A stretch of DNA of 64,000 nucleotides, taken from NCBI GenBank assembly GCA_028274465.1, contig CM051455.1, positions 74,386,489-74,450,488 of the forward strand, given 5' to 3'. The number at the start of each line of letters is the position of its first letter. The stretch's first letter is position 1. Below are positions 12,478 to 23,099 of this stretch, piece after piece. The position numbers were made by a program, and so were the translations under genes. Source of the stretch: Plantago ovata (Eukaryota; Streptophyta; Magnoliopsida; Lamiales; Plantaginaceae). The notes under the pieces are model-generated. The model did no database searches. It worked only from the letters and a program-made list of their open reading frames with translations, and was not told the DNA's origin.

Positions 12478-12689
12478 TGTAATGCCCCGCATCCCACATC
12501 TCTTAAGAGTGATTGGAATAAAGGGTATATATGTTAGACCACCACTCTCACATGGTATGAGGCCTTTTGGGTGATTCCAAAAGCAAATCCGTGCGGGCAC
12601 AGGCCCAAAGCGGACAATATCATACTGTGGAGACGTGTGTGGGACCGTCCAGGAGTAACCACGCCGGCCGGATCGGTCGGGTCGTTACA
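12478..12689 (+). repeat. TRIM right LTR
   Basis: This is the 212-bp second LTR, immediately preceded by the G-rich primer tract. Confidence 0.93.
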
Positions 12690-13179
12690 AACAACATACT
12701 GAATATCAGGTCTACTTGCTGCTAAATACAACAAGGAACCAATGAGCTTCCTATAATTGTGTTCTTCAACACTTTTATGTTCTTTAGTATAGCTCAATTT
12801 GGTACCAACACTCATAGGGATCTTTTCAGGTTTCTCTTCCTCTTTGATCCTAAACTTTATAAGCATTTCTTTCGCATACTTTGCTTGATTTATGAATATT
12901 CCATCTTTGAGTTGCTTGACTTGCAATCCTAGGAAGTAATTCAATTTTCTCATCATACTCATTTCAAATTTGTTTGTCATGAGTTTGGACAAAATCATCA
13001 CAAAGTTGCTTGTCCTTAGATCCAAAAATTATGTCATCCACATAAATTTGAACTAAGAGTATTTTACCATCATGGTTCATAGTAAATAAGGTTTTATCAA
13101 CTTCACCTTTCTTGAAACCACTATTCAGCAAGAACTTAGCCAAGGTATCTGATGATACGTTGGATTGTCGTGCTCCAAG
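12690..13179 (-). pseudogene. Sirevirus RT fragment of F2-1 (second copy of the duplicated junction)
   Basis: This is a copia RT fragment with YVDDIIFGS, KLNYFLGLQVKQL and the start of the SRPDIQYVV block that continues beyond the TRIM. The upstream end meets the LTR of F1-Y at the same base as in copy X (4646/4647). It is a broken fragment. Confidence 0.87.
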
Positions 13180-14363
13180 CAATCAAATAAATTTCTATTT
13201 AGCCAAAGGCAATTCACAACTACAACGAAAACCGTAGTGTAGCAGTAGAATAACCTCGAGTGTCGATCTATAAGGACTATAACTAGCTTTATCTAATCTA
13301 ATTTAGAATATAAAATAGCAGACGGTTTAGCAAAGGTTTTTCTTAACCGATAATGGAGATTGGTGATAGTATGGTCCTTCAAAGCATAACGGGTTAATAA
13401 TCATGCATAAATTCCTCGGTTTTGCATAGAGATCTTTGATCAATGAATTGTCCAGTTGTAATTATCAAACACTACGAAGATATATATTTAGATAGGTCAA
13501 AGACCAATGAATTGTCCAATTGTGTGCAATAATTAATCAACAATACGAAGATAGATATTTAGATAGATCAAAGAAATAAAGCAATAACTCAGAGTATAAT
13601 GCGCGATATAGCCATTAGCATAATTATTAACCCTTCGCTAAGAATTCACATTCTATCACCAACGAGAAGTTTAGCTACTCATAGTTGTCATGCAATCAAC
13701 ATAAATCATAGAAGAAAACATGTTGAAAGATATATAAAAATAAGTAGAAAAACTGTAAGATACAATGTTACCGAAGGTTGTCCATCTCCGAAGAATCGCG
13801 ATCTTACAAGCTCCAAACTGCTATGAAAAAGTATCTCCTAAGCTAAGAACCCCCAGAACAGGCTCTGGGGAATTCCTACCTAAAACTACAGAGTAAGGTG
13901 AGAGAAAAGGTCTGAAAAAGTATGAAAAACGGAGAAAAACTGAGCAACTATATATAGGCTTCGAATTGTGTGGGGCGATGGGCCCCACACACCGGGCGAC
14001 TCGCCCGGGAGTAATTTTCGGCCCAGAATGCGTTTTCGACGCATTTTTGGATTTCTTCCCCTTTTCGGACTCGGTTTCTGACTTCTAGTGGCCTTCTAGC
14101 CTTCAGATTGGACCCCTAGACTTCAAATCCTATCCGGAATCTTTCAGATACTCCAAATAGGCTTCTGGAACACCAATTCTTTGTCTACTTCAATATAATT
14201 GCCCGGAAAACCTCGTTTTTCAACCAAAACCTGTAAAATAAAAACTAAAGGGAAACGTGACACTATTCTAATAAAATGCACTAAAATATAGCTAAATTAA
14301 CATAGAGGATAGCTAAAGTAGGTAAAAAAGACTCAAATGAAAGTGTAAAATACACATTCATCA
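13180..14363 (-). repeat. 3' LTR of F1-Y
   Basis: This 1184-bp LTR starts (minus strand) TGATGAATGTG at 14363, with the TATA box CTATATATAG at 13948-13957. The outer tip beside the Sirevirus RT lacks about 35 bp, exactly as in X. Confidence 0.86.
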
Positions 14364-15849
14364 AACTCCCCAAACCGAACCTTTGCTTGTCCTCAAGCAA
14401 CTAAGCTAGACTCTAATGCAAAAAACAATGCAACACAAAAATGGAGTCTCATGCCAAATGAAATGAACTAATCTATCGAATTTATCAAAAAACATATGAA
14501 CAAAAACCATACGAATCATATCATGAATATAGGTTGAAGAATGCCTCGATTGACTCATACACATCCACATAAGCACTTATGTCAAGACAAGATAGTCTCT
14601 CGTAACATTCTCTACCTGGACCTAGTCAGTGACGACGTAATGAAACATGTTAGAATACGAAGTGTTGTTCCGTGCCTATGAAACTGAGGACTTACTACTG
14701 TTCACCAAGTTAAGACTTTTCCTCAAAGAGGTCGAACCAATACTGGCTCTCATCAAACGAAGGAGGGTTCCCTAAAAAAGATAACACTCCCCTATTCTAC
14801 CCATCTCTCAAGCAAAGTCTCAAGCTATTCACCACTTCCTGAATGGCAGGACGAGGGTGGTCTAGAACAGATGACACTCAAAAACAAAAGAAAAGATAGA
14901 AAATTACAACACGATTACGAACATTACAAGAATTGGAAAATGAGACAACACTTTGCTAAACTGCTATTTGACTCTTTTTTGGACCCTTCTTTGCTTTTTT
15001 TGGGTCTTTTCTTTTTTTCTTTTTTCTTTTCCAGTTTCTTTTCTTTTTTCTGGAAAATTTTTTCGTTTTCTCTTTTTTTCAATTTTTTTTAGCCAGCAGT
15101 AGCACAACTAAAAGAGAAACAAAAATGACACACGAACGACTTCCCCAAACCTATTCGAAAGAATAGGTTGGAGTATAAAATTTACGAGGAAGGAAAAATA
15201 AACTCACAACACAAAATTGAAAAACGAAAAACAAGTCTAATGATAGCGTAACCCCCTCCCCAAACCTATTCGGAAGAATACGTTGCAAACAAAGGATCAC
15301 ACAACCTCACACTACCTCCTTCCTAGGCATTTAGCAATCTCAAAGCATGGTGAAGACTCGTTGCCTCTTAGGTACATAATTACTCGGGAAAAAAACCATA
15401 ACACCCTAACATGCATCATCCTATTATAAAAGGCCTTCGTGAACCGCAGTAGAGAAAACACAACTAAGTGATGTCGAGACTACCAAGCTTAACTAAGTGC
15501 AATACATAAATGTGACAAGCCAAGAGAGAACAACCTCAAACAAATTCATAGAGATGAAGCATATGATTAATGGCATAGTTAGTTAATCTACCCAATAAAA
15601 AAGTTCAAAAAATTGGCAATAAACTCCATATAAAACATGCAAGACTATCCTAGGATGAATGTAGTGAATGCAACCTAAAAACTAAGAAAGCAGTAAACGT
15701 GCAAATGCAAATGCAAACAAAAAACAAGATACCAATCAACACAAAGCCAAACAATACTTAACATCGCGGTTCACATCCCATCCCCCTTATGATACTTAAG
15801 CTAGTCCCTAGAAAAAGAGAATGAGTAATAAGAAGTGATACTAGATGTT
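14364..15849 (-). other. F1-Y 3' noncoding region
   Basis: This noncoding region lies between ORF2 and the LTR. It holds a polypyrimidine stretch on the plus strand (about 14975-15095, so purine in the element's sense). It also has two hairpin plus G-rich modules (15140-15169 and 15251-15282), and the G-rich primer tract next to the LTR. The same order occurs in W and Z. Confidence 0.75.
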
Positions 15850-17237
15850 ACCGAACGGTTTGGCCTCGGTTGGCTGAGAGTGGACATGTGAAAGGACTAG
15901 TCATCGGGATTGTAATCCCCATAATAGTCCCTCCATATGTCAGACAGGTGATCATTGGACCGTTGTAGAGCCTCCTGCTGGTGCTGAATGAGTTGTTGTT
16001 GCTCCCACCTTTCTTGCCTATCCTCACGGCGATGCTCCTCAAATATCTCCTAGTCGCGGTTGCGCTGGGCAATGTGCCCGTCGAGGTCCTGTCGCAGGCC
16101 TTGGACAGAAGTGGTCAAGGCTGCGGTAGTGGCATCAACTCTATCGAAATGATCGTCGAGGTAGGCCCGGAATTCAGAGAAGTCAATACCTCTAGACCCC
16201 TGTGGTGCTCGAGGCGGTGCATGTGGTGCTCTACGGACAAAAGGGATATCCGGGATGGGGGCTTGGCCATCATCAGCTTCCATAGCATCCTCATAATCAT
16301 TCTCATTATCTGAATTGCTCGGCTGGAAGGGTGCTTCCACATCAGCAGCGGCAGCCGTGGTGTTTTTCATCTGATACCTAGCAAGATGTACATCAATAGT
16401 CGAGGGTGAAAGGGCACCGACCTCGCAATCCCCCTCGTCAATGTCCTCGACCCCATGATATTTGCAGTAGGCAGTGATGAAGCTCGGAAAGATGAAGGGC
16501 TTCTTCTTCTTTTCCCAGTGGCGCTCATACTCTTCATACATGATGTGCCCGATGTCGATCCGATGTTTGTCTATCAAGCAGTAGAGGAGCTCGGCGTAAT
16601 TTGGTTGTATCCAAGTGTCATTCTTTCTCGGGATCAAGTTGAAGATGCAGAATTTCATCATCACCTTAGCCTCGATACTAAGGTCGCTCTGATGGATCCG
16701 TGCAGGTTCTGCTCCGATTTCTGGATACATGTATTCCCTGTTGCAGATCACATCCGTAATGTATCTTCCTATCCCCCTGGAAGCCCTCGAATATTGGTAG
16801 GCATGGTTGCTCCCTGTGAACTCCCGTTGCCCAAAATGGATGAATGAAGAAATTGATTCTGGTGTCCATGGTATAATTAGGCCTCGAACTAGTACCCCAT
16901 TCTTCTCCTCGAGATCAGTGAATCCAGTGTAGAACTCTTGGAGGAGGCTCATGTCGTACCCCTTGAACCTGTTGGAACTATACGAAACCCAATTCCTTTT
17001 TTATGCCAATCGGGAGAGCGTCCTATACCCCGCCGTTCGAGCTACCTCATCCGGAATATCAATCCGCCTGTCTGGTATGATCGATCTCCCACCTAGGGCT
17101 AGCTCCTCTTCGAGCCTCTGTCGGACATCTATCACAGCTAGGGACAACTCATACATGTCGTGAGAAGATTGGGAGCTTGATGCTACTCCCTTTCCCTTCT
17201 TGCTCGAGCCAGCTCTCCTTGATCCTCTTGAAGCCAT
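15850..17237 (-). pseudogene. ORF2 of F1-Y, putative plant transposon protein type
   Basis: This is the best-preserved copy of the 3' ORF. The start is taken at the ATG at 17237 (MASRGSRRAGSSKKGKG), six bases after a conserved splice acceptor. Blocks in order are VRQRLEEELALGGRSIIPDRRID, RGLIIPWTPESISSFIHFG, NDTWIQPNYAELLYCLIDK, IDIGHIMYEEYERHW, KPFIFPSFITAYCKYHGV, an acidic linker (DNENDYEDAMEADD), and a C-terminal helical part (FRAYLDDHFDRVDATTAAL). The central region matches the 'putative plant transposon protein' type in my memory. No transposase catalytic triad can be seen, and no membrane segment. It is broken, with about two breaks. Confidence 0.72.
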
Positions 17238-17242
17238 GATTC

Positions 17243-17781
17243 CTACAAACAACAATTAGTATCTTGTATGACACAAAACAGACTTATCCATATGCAAATG
17301 TACGAGCGAACAAACGAGCAATATCTACGAAAATCAAACTCCTCAAAAACCCAATGTCTAGTCTAGCTACTTCATCATGCAACATATCAAAGTAACTACT
17401 ATAATCACATATCACATTATGCTCTTGCTAGACAACCAATGCCTTGAATCACAATGCTCAATTCATACCATAGTAACAAAAATCTAACAACATAAATCCT
17501 CAACTTCATCAATCATGCATTCTACCATTACATCCATCATTATCATATCAACAAACACATGTTTAAACAAGGAATGAAAGTAAAAGATACATTTCCTAAC
17601 AAGATATATCATCTAATAGCAAAAATCTCAAACCAACAAACCAAGCCTAATTGAACATGCAATTGATAATGAATAACGTTTCTAATCACACAAATCATCA
17701 ACCCATACATCATACAAGCTTAATTGAAGCATAAATCAAAAAATCCCCAAATTTGAAAAATTAGGGTTCATGCGAGATTAC
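17243..17781 (-). promoter_or_regulatory. Candidate leader intron before ORF2 of F1-Y
   Basis: On the minus strand a donor (TTTTAG/GTAATC) at 17781 and an acceptor (TTTGTAG/GAATC) at 17243 define a 539-base candidate intron ending six bases before the ORF2 ATG. The intron starts with a telo-box-like word (AACCCTAA). Copy Z has the same arrangement, 542 bases long (32042-32583), and copy A keeps the acceptor at 211-212. Splicing is inferred, not shown. Confidence 0.5.
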
Positions 17782-18476
17782 CTAAAATCGGAAGATTGAA
17801 TGAACTAGGAAGAAATTTGTTCGGATGAAAAGAAAGAGCACGTAACGGGCTTCGATTGAAGCTAAAGAACACACAATTTGATGGAATAATGAAGAAGTTA
17901 TGAAGGATTGAAGATATTTTGAAGGTTGGGGAATCTTTTGGAGTATGATGAAGAAGATGAAGAAGATGAAGTAAAATGAGAGAAAATGAGGGAGACCCCC
18001 GTTTTTATTTTCTGCAGGGACGCGGGGCGAGTCGCCCCGCGCGTCTAGAGAGCACGGCGCTCTCTGGACTCGTGGGGCAATTCGGCCCCCACCTCCTCAG
18101 GCGGGGAGACGAACTTTTTGAAAAAATGCGGTTTTTAAGTTCCCGAAAACCATTTTTCTCATAAAACCACTCGAAAAATCTCACTCAAACATAACATAAG
18201 CACATACGACACAGAGACGAACAAATTCACATATGAAAAGCAAATTGTTCAAGAATGAATGCATGCAATAAAGCAGTAAAAAAGCGATAAAAACTCCGGG
18301 TCGCCTCCCGGATAGCGCCATTGTTTAAAGTCTTTGACTCGACTCCTTTCTGCACCTAGCTCTTCTTCTTGAGGGTACTAGACTTCCCCTTCATGGATCT
18401 TCTCCTCATGCCACGAACCTGTGAATAAGAATGAACATAGGCAGCAAGACCACAGTAGTTAATAGTGTGAGAAGTA
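17782..18476 (-). promoter_or_regulatory. Promoter-like spacer between gag-protease and ORF2 of F1-Y
   Basis: This is a noncoding region. It contains a pyrimidine patch in the element's sense (repeats of CTTCTTCAT, about 17947-17975) and GC palindromes of the type GGGGCGAGTCGCCCC (about 18015-18100). It also has the word CTCCGGGTCGCCTCCCGGA near 18295. It lies upstream of the candidate intron. No clear TATA box was found. In an autonomous Athila this position would hold pol. Confidence 0.45.
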
Positions 18477-19175
18477 TCAGGTGGGATCAGATATGGCTCG
18501 CAACACATGTCGCATGCCATCCACCTCAATAGTGCAAGTCCTTCGGTAGATGTCTATCACGGAGCGTAGCTTAGTCAAGAACGTTCGCCCCAAGAGAACG
18601 ACATCCCCCGTCCCAGGTGTAGACGCCGGCATAACTACAAAATTGGTGTATACAGAAGCTTCACCAATCTTGACCAATACATTCTTCACAACGCCCTCGG
18701 GTCTCACAAAGGATCCATCTGCCAGTTGCACAATAGCCTTATGCTCAGATAGTTTTCCAAGGCTACTCTTCTCAAACACATTCATAGGGAGCACATTAGA
18801 GTTGGATCCCGTGTCTAGTGTGGCACGGACATCCTCAAGCTCACCAATCCCGACCTTAACATCGAAACTTTTAGGGAGTGGCTCGGGATCCTCTTGCTCC
18901 TCTTCACTCTCGTCAGAACCAAGGTCCTTCTCTTCTTCCTTAGCCTGTGGGGGCACTTCCCCCTTGCAACACTCGCACTTAGCAACCTTCTTGATGGTGA
19001 TTTCAACAGGTAGATCTCCCACCAAGGTAATGGACATCGACTTCTCAGTGTTGCTAGGCTGCTTGCCTTGCTCCCTACTTGCTCCTCGGTCGATCAACTC
19101 TTGCATCTTTTGTTGGGCAAGCCTAGTGCTCTCTTCCAACCTATCGAGCCTTGCCCTAGTCTTCTCAGAATCTTC
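18477..19175 (-). pseudogene. Gag C-terminus and aspartic protease of F1-Y
   Basis: This is the part of gag-protease left of the F3-1 insertion. It shows EESTRLAQQKMQELIDRGAS, then a short cysteine pair (KCECCK), then the retropepsin-like core with the active-site block ATLDTGSNSNVLP and the flap region LLGRTFLTKLRSVIDI. It is almost the same as the matching part of Z (33138-33960). It continues as gag on the other side of F3-1 at 37654. It is part of a broken element. Confidence 0.85.
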
Positions 19176-21261
19176 TGTAAGAAAATATGGTCAGAGTTAC
19201 CCCTAGGGTACGCAGCGGAATTTCAAAAATTTTCTTAACATACAGGTTAATTGATTATGCATATGTCGTATATATATAAACACGTCAATTAGAAGACTAA
19301 CCTTACTTCCAAAGCAGCTTCCAAGTCTTCGTAATATTCCGGTGTATCTTCTCCTTCGTCGAAGTCGAAGGTTTCTACAATACTCTGTATATCTGCAAGA
19401 CAATAAGAGTTAGTTTCCGGCTCCTAGAACCTCAACCTTGGTATCCACGGATGAACAGCCTAACGGAAGAATGCTAGGATATTCTTTGTGTGACCAAGAA
19501 GACGGGGCGGCGATTCCTCCGGTGAGGTGGCGCGCGCGGGTGGCTAAAGAGGAGGGGAGAGCTTTTTATTTTCTCTAAGAAAACTGGGTAGAATAACTGT
19601 GAAAGTCTATGTCCGAAACTGTGTGTCTAAAGCTCTCTAATAGTCTACTATATATAGTAGTCTATAGAAGCTTAAAGCATAAGCAATTAGACTTCGTAAA
19701 GGAATAAGAATCTAATTCTTATCGCACAAGGAAACCAATATCAAGTCTAGATTCATTCCCAATCAAATCAAAACTCAATAAGGAAAATCTAACTTATCCC
19801 TTGGACTTGTAATAGAGGAAGGAGTCGAACTCCTTCCCCTACTCATCCATGCGCGTACGCGCGCTTCCTAGGGACAGTAGGTGGGTCCCAATTTTGGGAC
19901 CCACTTATAGTTCTAAGGCAATTCAAACTCCAAGTAAATTTTGCCCAAGTGCATATTTTAATTCTAAATTAACATATCCTTTCAAATCAAACATCCATTA
20001 TATTTTCAAAATATAATCTTTGATTGTATTTACATAAAATACAATTAATTAGCCAATTCAATTAATAATTCCAAATCATTAATTGAGCCACCAAATATTA
20101 TAATTAATTCCAAACCAATTATAATCCATCAATCACAATTAATTCCAAATTAATTGCGATTCCATCTTCAAGGATATTCTGATAGGCTGAATCACCACAT
20201 AGTGTGACCCATAGGGCCTCATCGTATTAAGCAAGTCCTAGACTAGGCAACATGGAATTCCTAGACGGTTCCATTTGCAATATTAATACGTGAGGACGTT
20301 TGAGAGGTTTCTCAAAGCTAACCTTTCGTTGCGAAGCCTGTTGCGCTCAACGCGGCGATGGTAACGTCCCTTCATCTGACTTGCTCGAATGTATCTAGGA
20401 TCGATGAAGTGTCTATCCCAATAATACATCCACGGGCGTCTCAGGGAGTTTCTTGGTTAAGATATACTTATGAGCATCATAATATATCATTTGCACTGGC
20501 CAGTGACTTTACCAACACAACTATGCAGACTATGAGCAGTGCTCTCCTGTGCTACACTTGAGAGATGAATCCTTCACAGAATCACATATCACCCCCATTT
20601 GTATGTAGCCATAATCCTGGATCGTGTCTTAGGTCAGCTGCTTATTCAGAGCTGACATCGACGGGTCCACCAAGGATATGGGTTAACAAATGTGATGATA
20701 AAGTCCTGTAAGTACAAAGGACGAATGGCATCACTTCGACAACTTACCGGTTCCATAGACACTTCGGTGTAGAGTATACATCGATGGGAGTGTCCGGTGG
20801 GTACTTCCATTGTTCGATAAAGCTTCTTCGAACAACTATGTGCAATTATGGGAACGTTTCTCGATTGTCCAACAATCCGTACCGTGGCCGTGGGATCGGC
20901 TCACACTTGCTCCAACAAGTATAACCTCCACGCATACTAGTCTTGTCTGGTTCATTCAGACCCCCACATCCGAGATGAACCTCAACTAGGGAGAGTTTGG
21001 GATAGATGATAACTCACATAGCTCCCACTATCTGTGTGATCGGTCATCTATCCGAGGGGACATGTTTAATATCAATACATACAGTAATAGATATATGACA
21101 TGTTGCATGACTGGTGTAATATAAATATGAAAGCGATACTCAATAGTAAAATACAACAAACATATATTATATTACGTTGACCTGTGTAATAGTACATATA
21201 TGCCCTCTATAAGGGCACCATGCCCTTAGTAAGGACTGTCTCTAGGACATATACACTATCA
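19176..21261 (-). repeat. 3' LTR of F3-1
   Basis: This 2086-bp LTR, on the plus strand, starts TGTAAGAAAATATGG and ends ATACACTATCA. Inside are a palindromic TATATA region (about 19648-19660), a run of short AT-rich words and a long non-repetitive part. The inner end abuts CAATCTCCCACTTGG, the G-rich primer tract in the element's sense. Confidence 0.9.
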
Positions 21262-21275
21262 ATCTCCCACTTGGA

Positions 21276-23081
21276 CTAGAGCCAGTCACCTTTATGCCTA
21301 ATGCCCAGATTAGCATAATGTCTTAAGTGGACTTCCACTGATAAGACCTTGGTGAAAGGATCTTCCACATTGTCCGTGGTAGAGACACGTTCTATACTAA
21401 CTTCTCCTCTATCTATAATCTCACGTATAACGTGATATTTTCTAAGTACATGTTTGTTCTTGTTTGTAGATCTAGGCTCCCTAGCTTGAGCGACGGCGCC
21501 CGTATTGTCGCAATAAATCGTTATTGGACTGGGAGCAGGAACAACCCTCGATTCCTTCAAGAACTCTGAAATCCAGACAGCTTCTTTCGATGCTTCTCAT
21601 GCAGCAATGTACTTGGCTTCTGTGGATGAGTCAACAACCGTGACTTGCTTAGAACTCTTCCAACAGACAGCTCCTCCATTCAATTTGAATACATATACTG
21701 TCTGTGACTTAAAGTCATCAGGATCTGATTCAAATCCAGCGTCGACATATCCAGACATCTTTAATTCTGGTTCTCCACCAAACACCAAGAACATCTCTTT
21801 AGTCCGTCTAAGGTACTTAAGAATGTTCTTCACAGCAGTCCAGTGAGGTACTCCTAGATTCTGTTGGTGTCGACAAGTGACACTAAGCGCATATGCCACA
21901 TCGGGCCTTGTGCAATTCATTGCATACATTATAGACCCTACTGCCGAAGCATAGGGCACACGACTCATTGCATTTCTTTCTTCATCAGTTTTAGGACCAT
22001 CCTTAACTGATAAGACAATCCCATGCCTAGCTGGGAGAAAGCCTCTCTTTGAGTCGTCCATCTTATAACGCTTCAGTATTTTGTCGATGTAGGTGGACTG
22101 TGTCATTCCTAATATCCTCTTGGATCTATCTCTAAAGATCTTGATCCCTAGGATGTAGTTCGCTTCACCCAAGTCCTTCATCGAGAAGGTACTTGATAAC
22201 CAAACTTTAGTCTCTTCTAGCATAGAGACATTGTTTCCCATGATCAAAATGTCATCTACATAAATGATCATGAAAACAACTCCTTTGTCGCTGTGTCTCG
22301 CGTCGACACAGGGATCTTCCTTGCTTCTGATCAAGTCAAACGATTTGACAGCTTCATCAAAGCGGATATTCCAGCTCCTTGACGCTTGCTTTAGCCCATA
22401 GATGGATCTTTGTAATTTGCATACAGCAGTTGGCCTGGTTTTACTAATAAAACCTTCCGGCTGTACCATATAGACCTCTTCCTCAAGGTTGCCATTGAGG
22501 AAGGTTGTCTTTACATCCATCTGCCAGATTTCATAATCATAGTAGGCAGCTATCGCAAGTAGAATTCGAATGGACTTCAATTTTGCTACCGGTGAAAAGG
22601 TTTCATCGTAATCGATGCCATACCTTTGCGTGTAGCCTTTCACCACAAGCCTAGCTTTGTGCGTTTCTACCTTGCCATCGGCATCTGTCTTTCGTTTAAA
22701 GACCCATTTGCACCCAATTGGTCTAACCCCTTGGGGCAAGTCTACCAAGTTCCAAACCTGGTTCTGGTACATTGAATCCATTTCTAATTCCATGGCCTCT
22801 TGCCATTTTTCTGATTCAATATCAATTATTGCCTCTTTGTAGGTCTCGGGATCTTCCCGATCTGATAAACCGACATCAAGTTCACTGATGTCTTCTATCA
22901 TAAGGCTTTGCTTCTGAGGTCCTCTTAGGATCCTCTTCGACCTACGGAGCTCGACTTGTTCAGGTGCTTTTCTTTTCTGGCTTCGTGTAACACGAACATT
23001 ATCAGTGGGTACTGATGCAGCCGGTCGCTGGGCGCGACCCTGTTCCCTTGCGGGAGGCTGCTCTTGTGCCACTTGTTGCAC
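21276..23081 (-). pseudogene. Copia RT and RNase H of F3-1
   Basis: This is the C-terminal half of the polyprotein. RT begins around WQEAMELEMDSMYQNQVW. It contains GCKWVFKRKTDADGKV, the SPVAKLKSIRILLAIAA block, QMDVKTTFLNG (the FLNG motif), YGLKQASRSWN and the active site IIYVDDILIMGN. RNase H follows with SGYVDAGFESDPDD and the end IYCDNTGAVAQAREPR...KHVLRKYHVIREII. Together with 23100-25496 this forms one polyprotein in the family. A few breaks are present. Confidence 0.9.
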
Positions 23082-23099
23082 AGGTTGATTGACAACGGG

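Larger units (their letters stand above)
12139..12689. mobile_element. TRIM (terminal-repeat retrotransposon in miniature)
   Basis: This is a complete 551-bp miniature LTR element. The two LTRs (12139-12348, 210 bp; 12478-12689, 212 bp) start TGTAATGCCCCGC and end GGGTCGTTACA. The internal part is only 129 bp. It starts with a primer binding site TGGTATCAGAGCC (12351-12363), matching the 3' end of initiator Met tRNA, and ends with the G-rich tract TTTAGGGGGGG just before the second LTR. The flanks AACAG (12134-12138) and AACAA (12690-12694) are a 5-bp target duplication with one difference. It interrupts the Sirevirus pol. It has no ORF and must use enzymes from other elements. The plus orientation is set by the primer binding site. 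Confidence 0.93.
6384..13179 (-). mobile_element. F2-1: Sirevirus-like Ty1/copia element, partial, carrying a TRIM
   Basis: This is a minus-strand copia element. Reading in its own direction, RT (13179 to 12690) is interrupted by a TRIM (12689-12139), then RNase H (12138-11537), a hairpin-rich spacer (11536-10629), and a large env-like ORF region (10628-6384). RT before RNase H, with an extra ORF of more than 1000 codons after pol, is the layout of Sireviruses (SIRE1/Maximus lineage). Gag, integrase and both LTRs are not present here. One side is cut by F1-Y and the other by the X junction. The second copy of the family (39734-54036) supplies the LTR. The element is broken. Confidence 0.82.

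Noticed and set aside
18550-19206. Ser/Thr-rich open frame opposite gag-protease of F1-Y, and the similar one at 33579-33881
   Set aside because: It is antisense to a clear protease domain and a mirror of its codon pattern. No independent motif was seen.
19210-19225. Similarity of GCAGCGGAA in the F3 LTR to the D arm of initiator Met tRNA
   Set aside because: It is only about nine bases long, away from the primer binding site, and can be chance.
20358-20561. Small open frames recurring in F3 LTRs (also 36749-36952 and 55198-55470)
   Set aside because: They are similar in each copy only because the LTR itself is conserved. They are short and lack domain features or codon bias.
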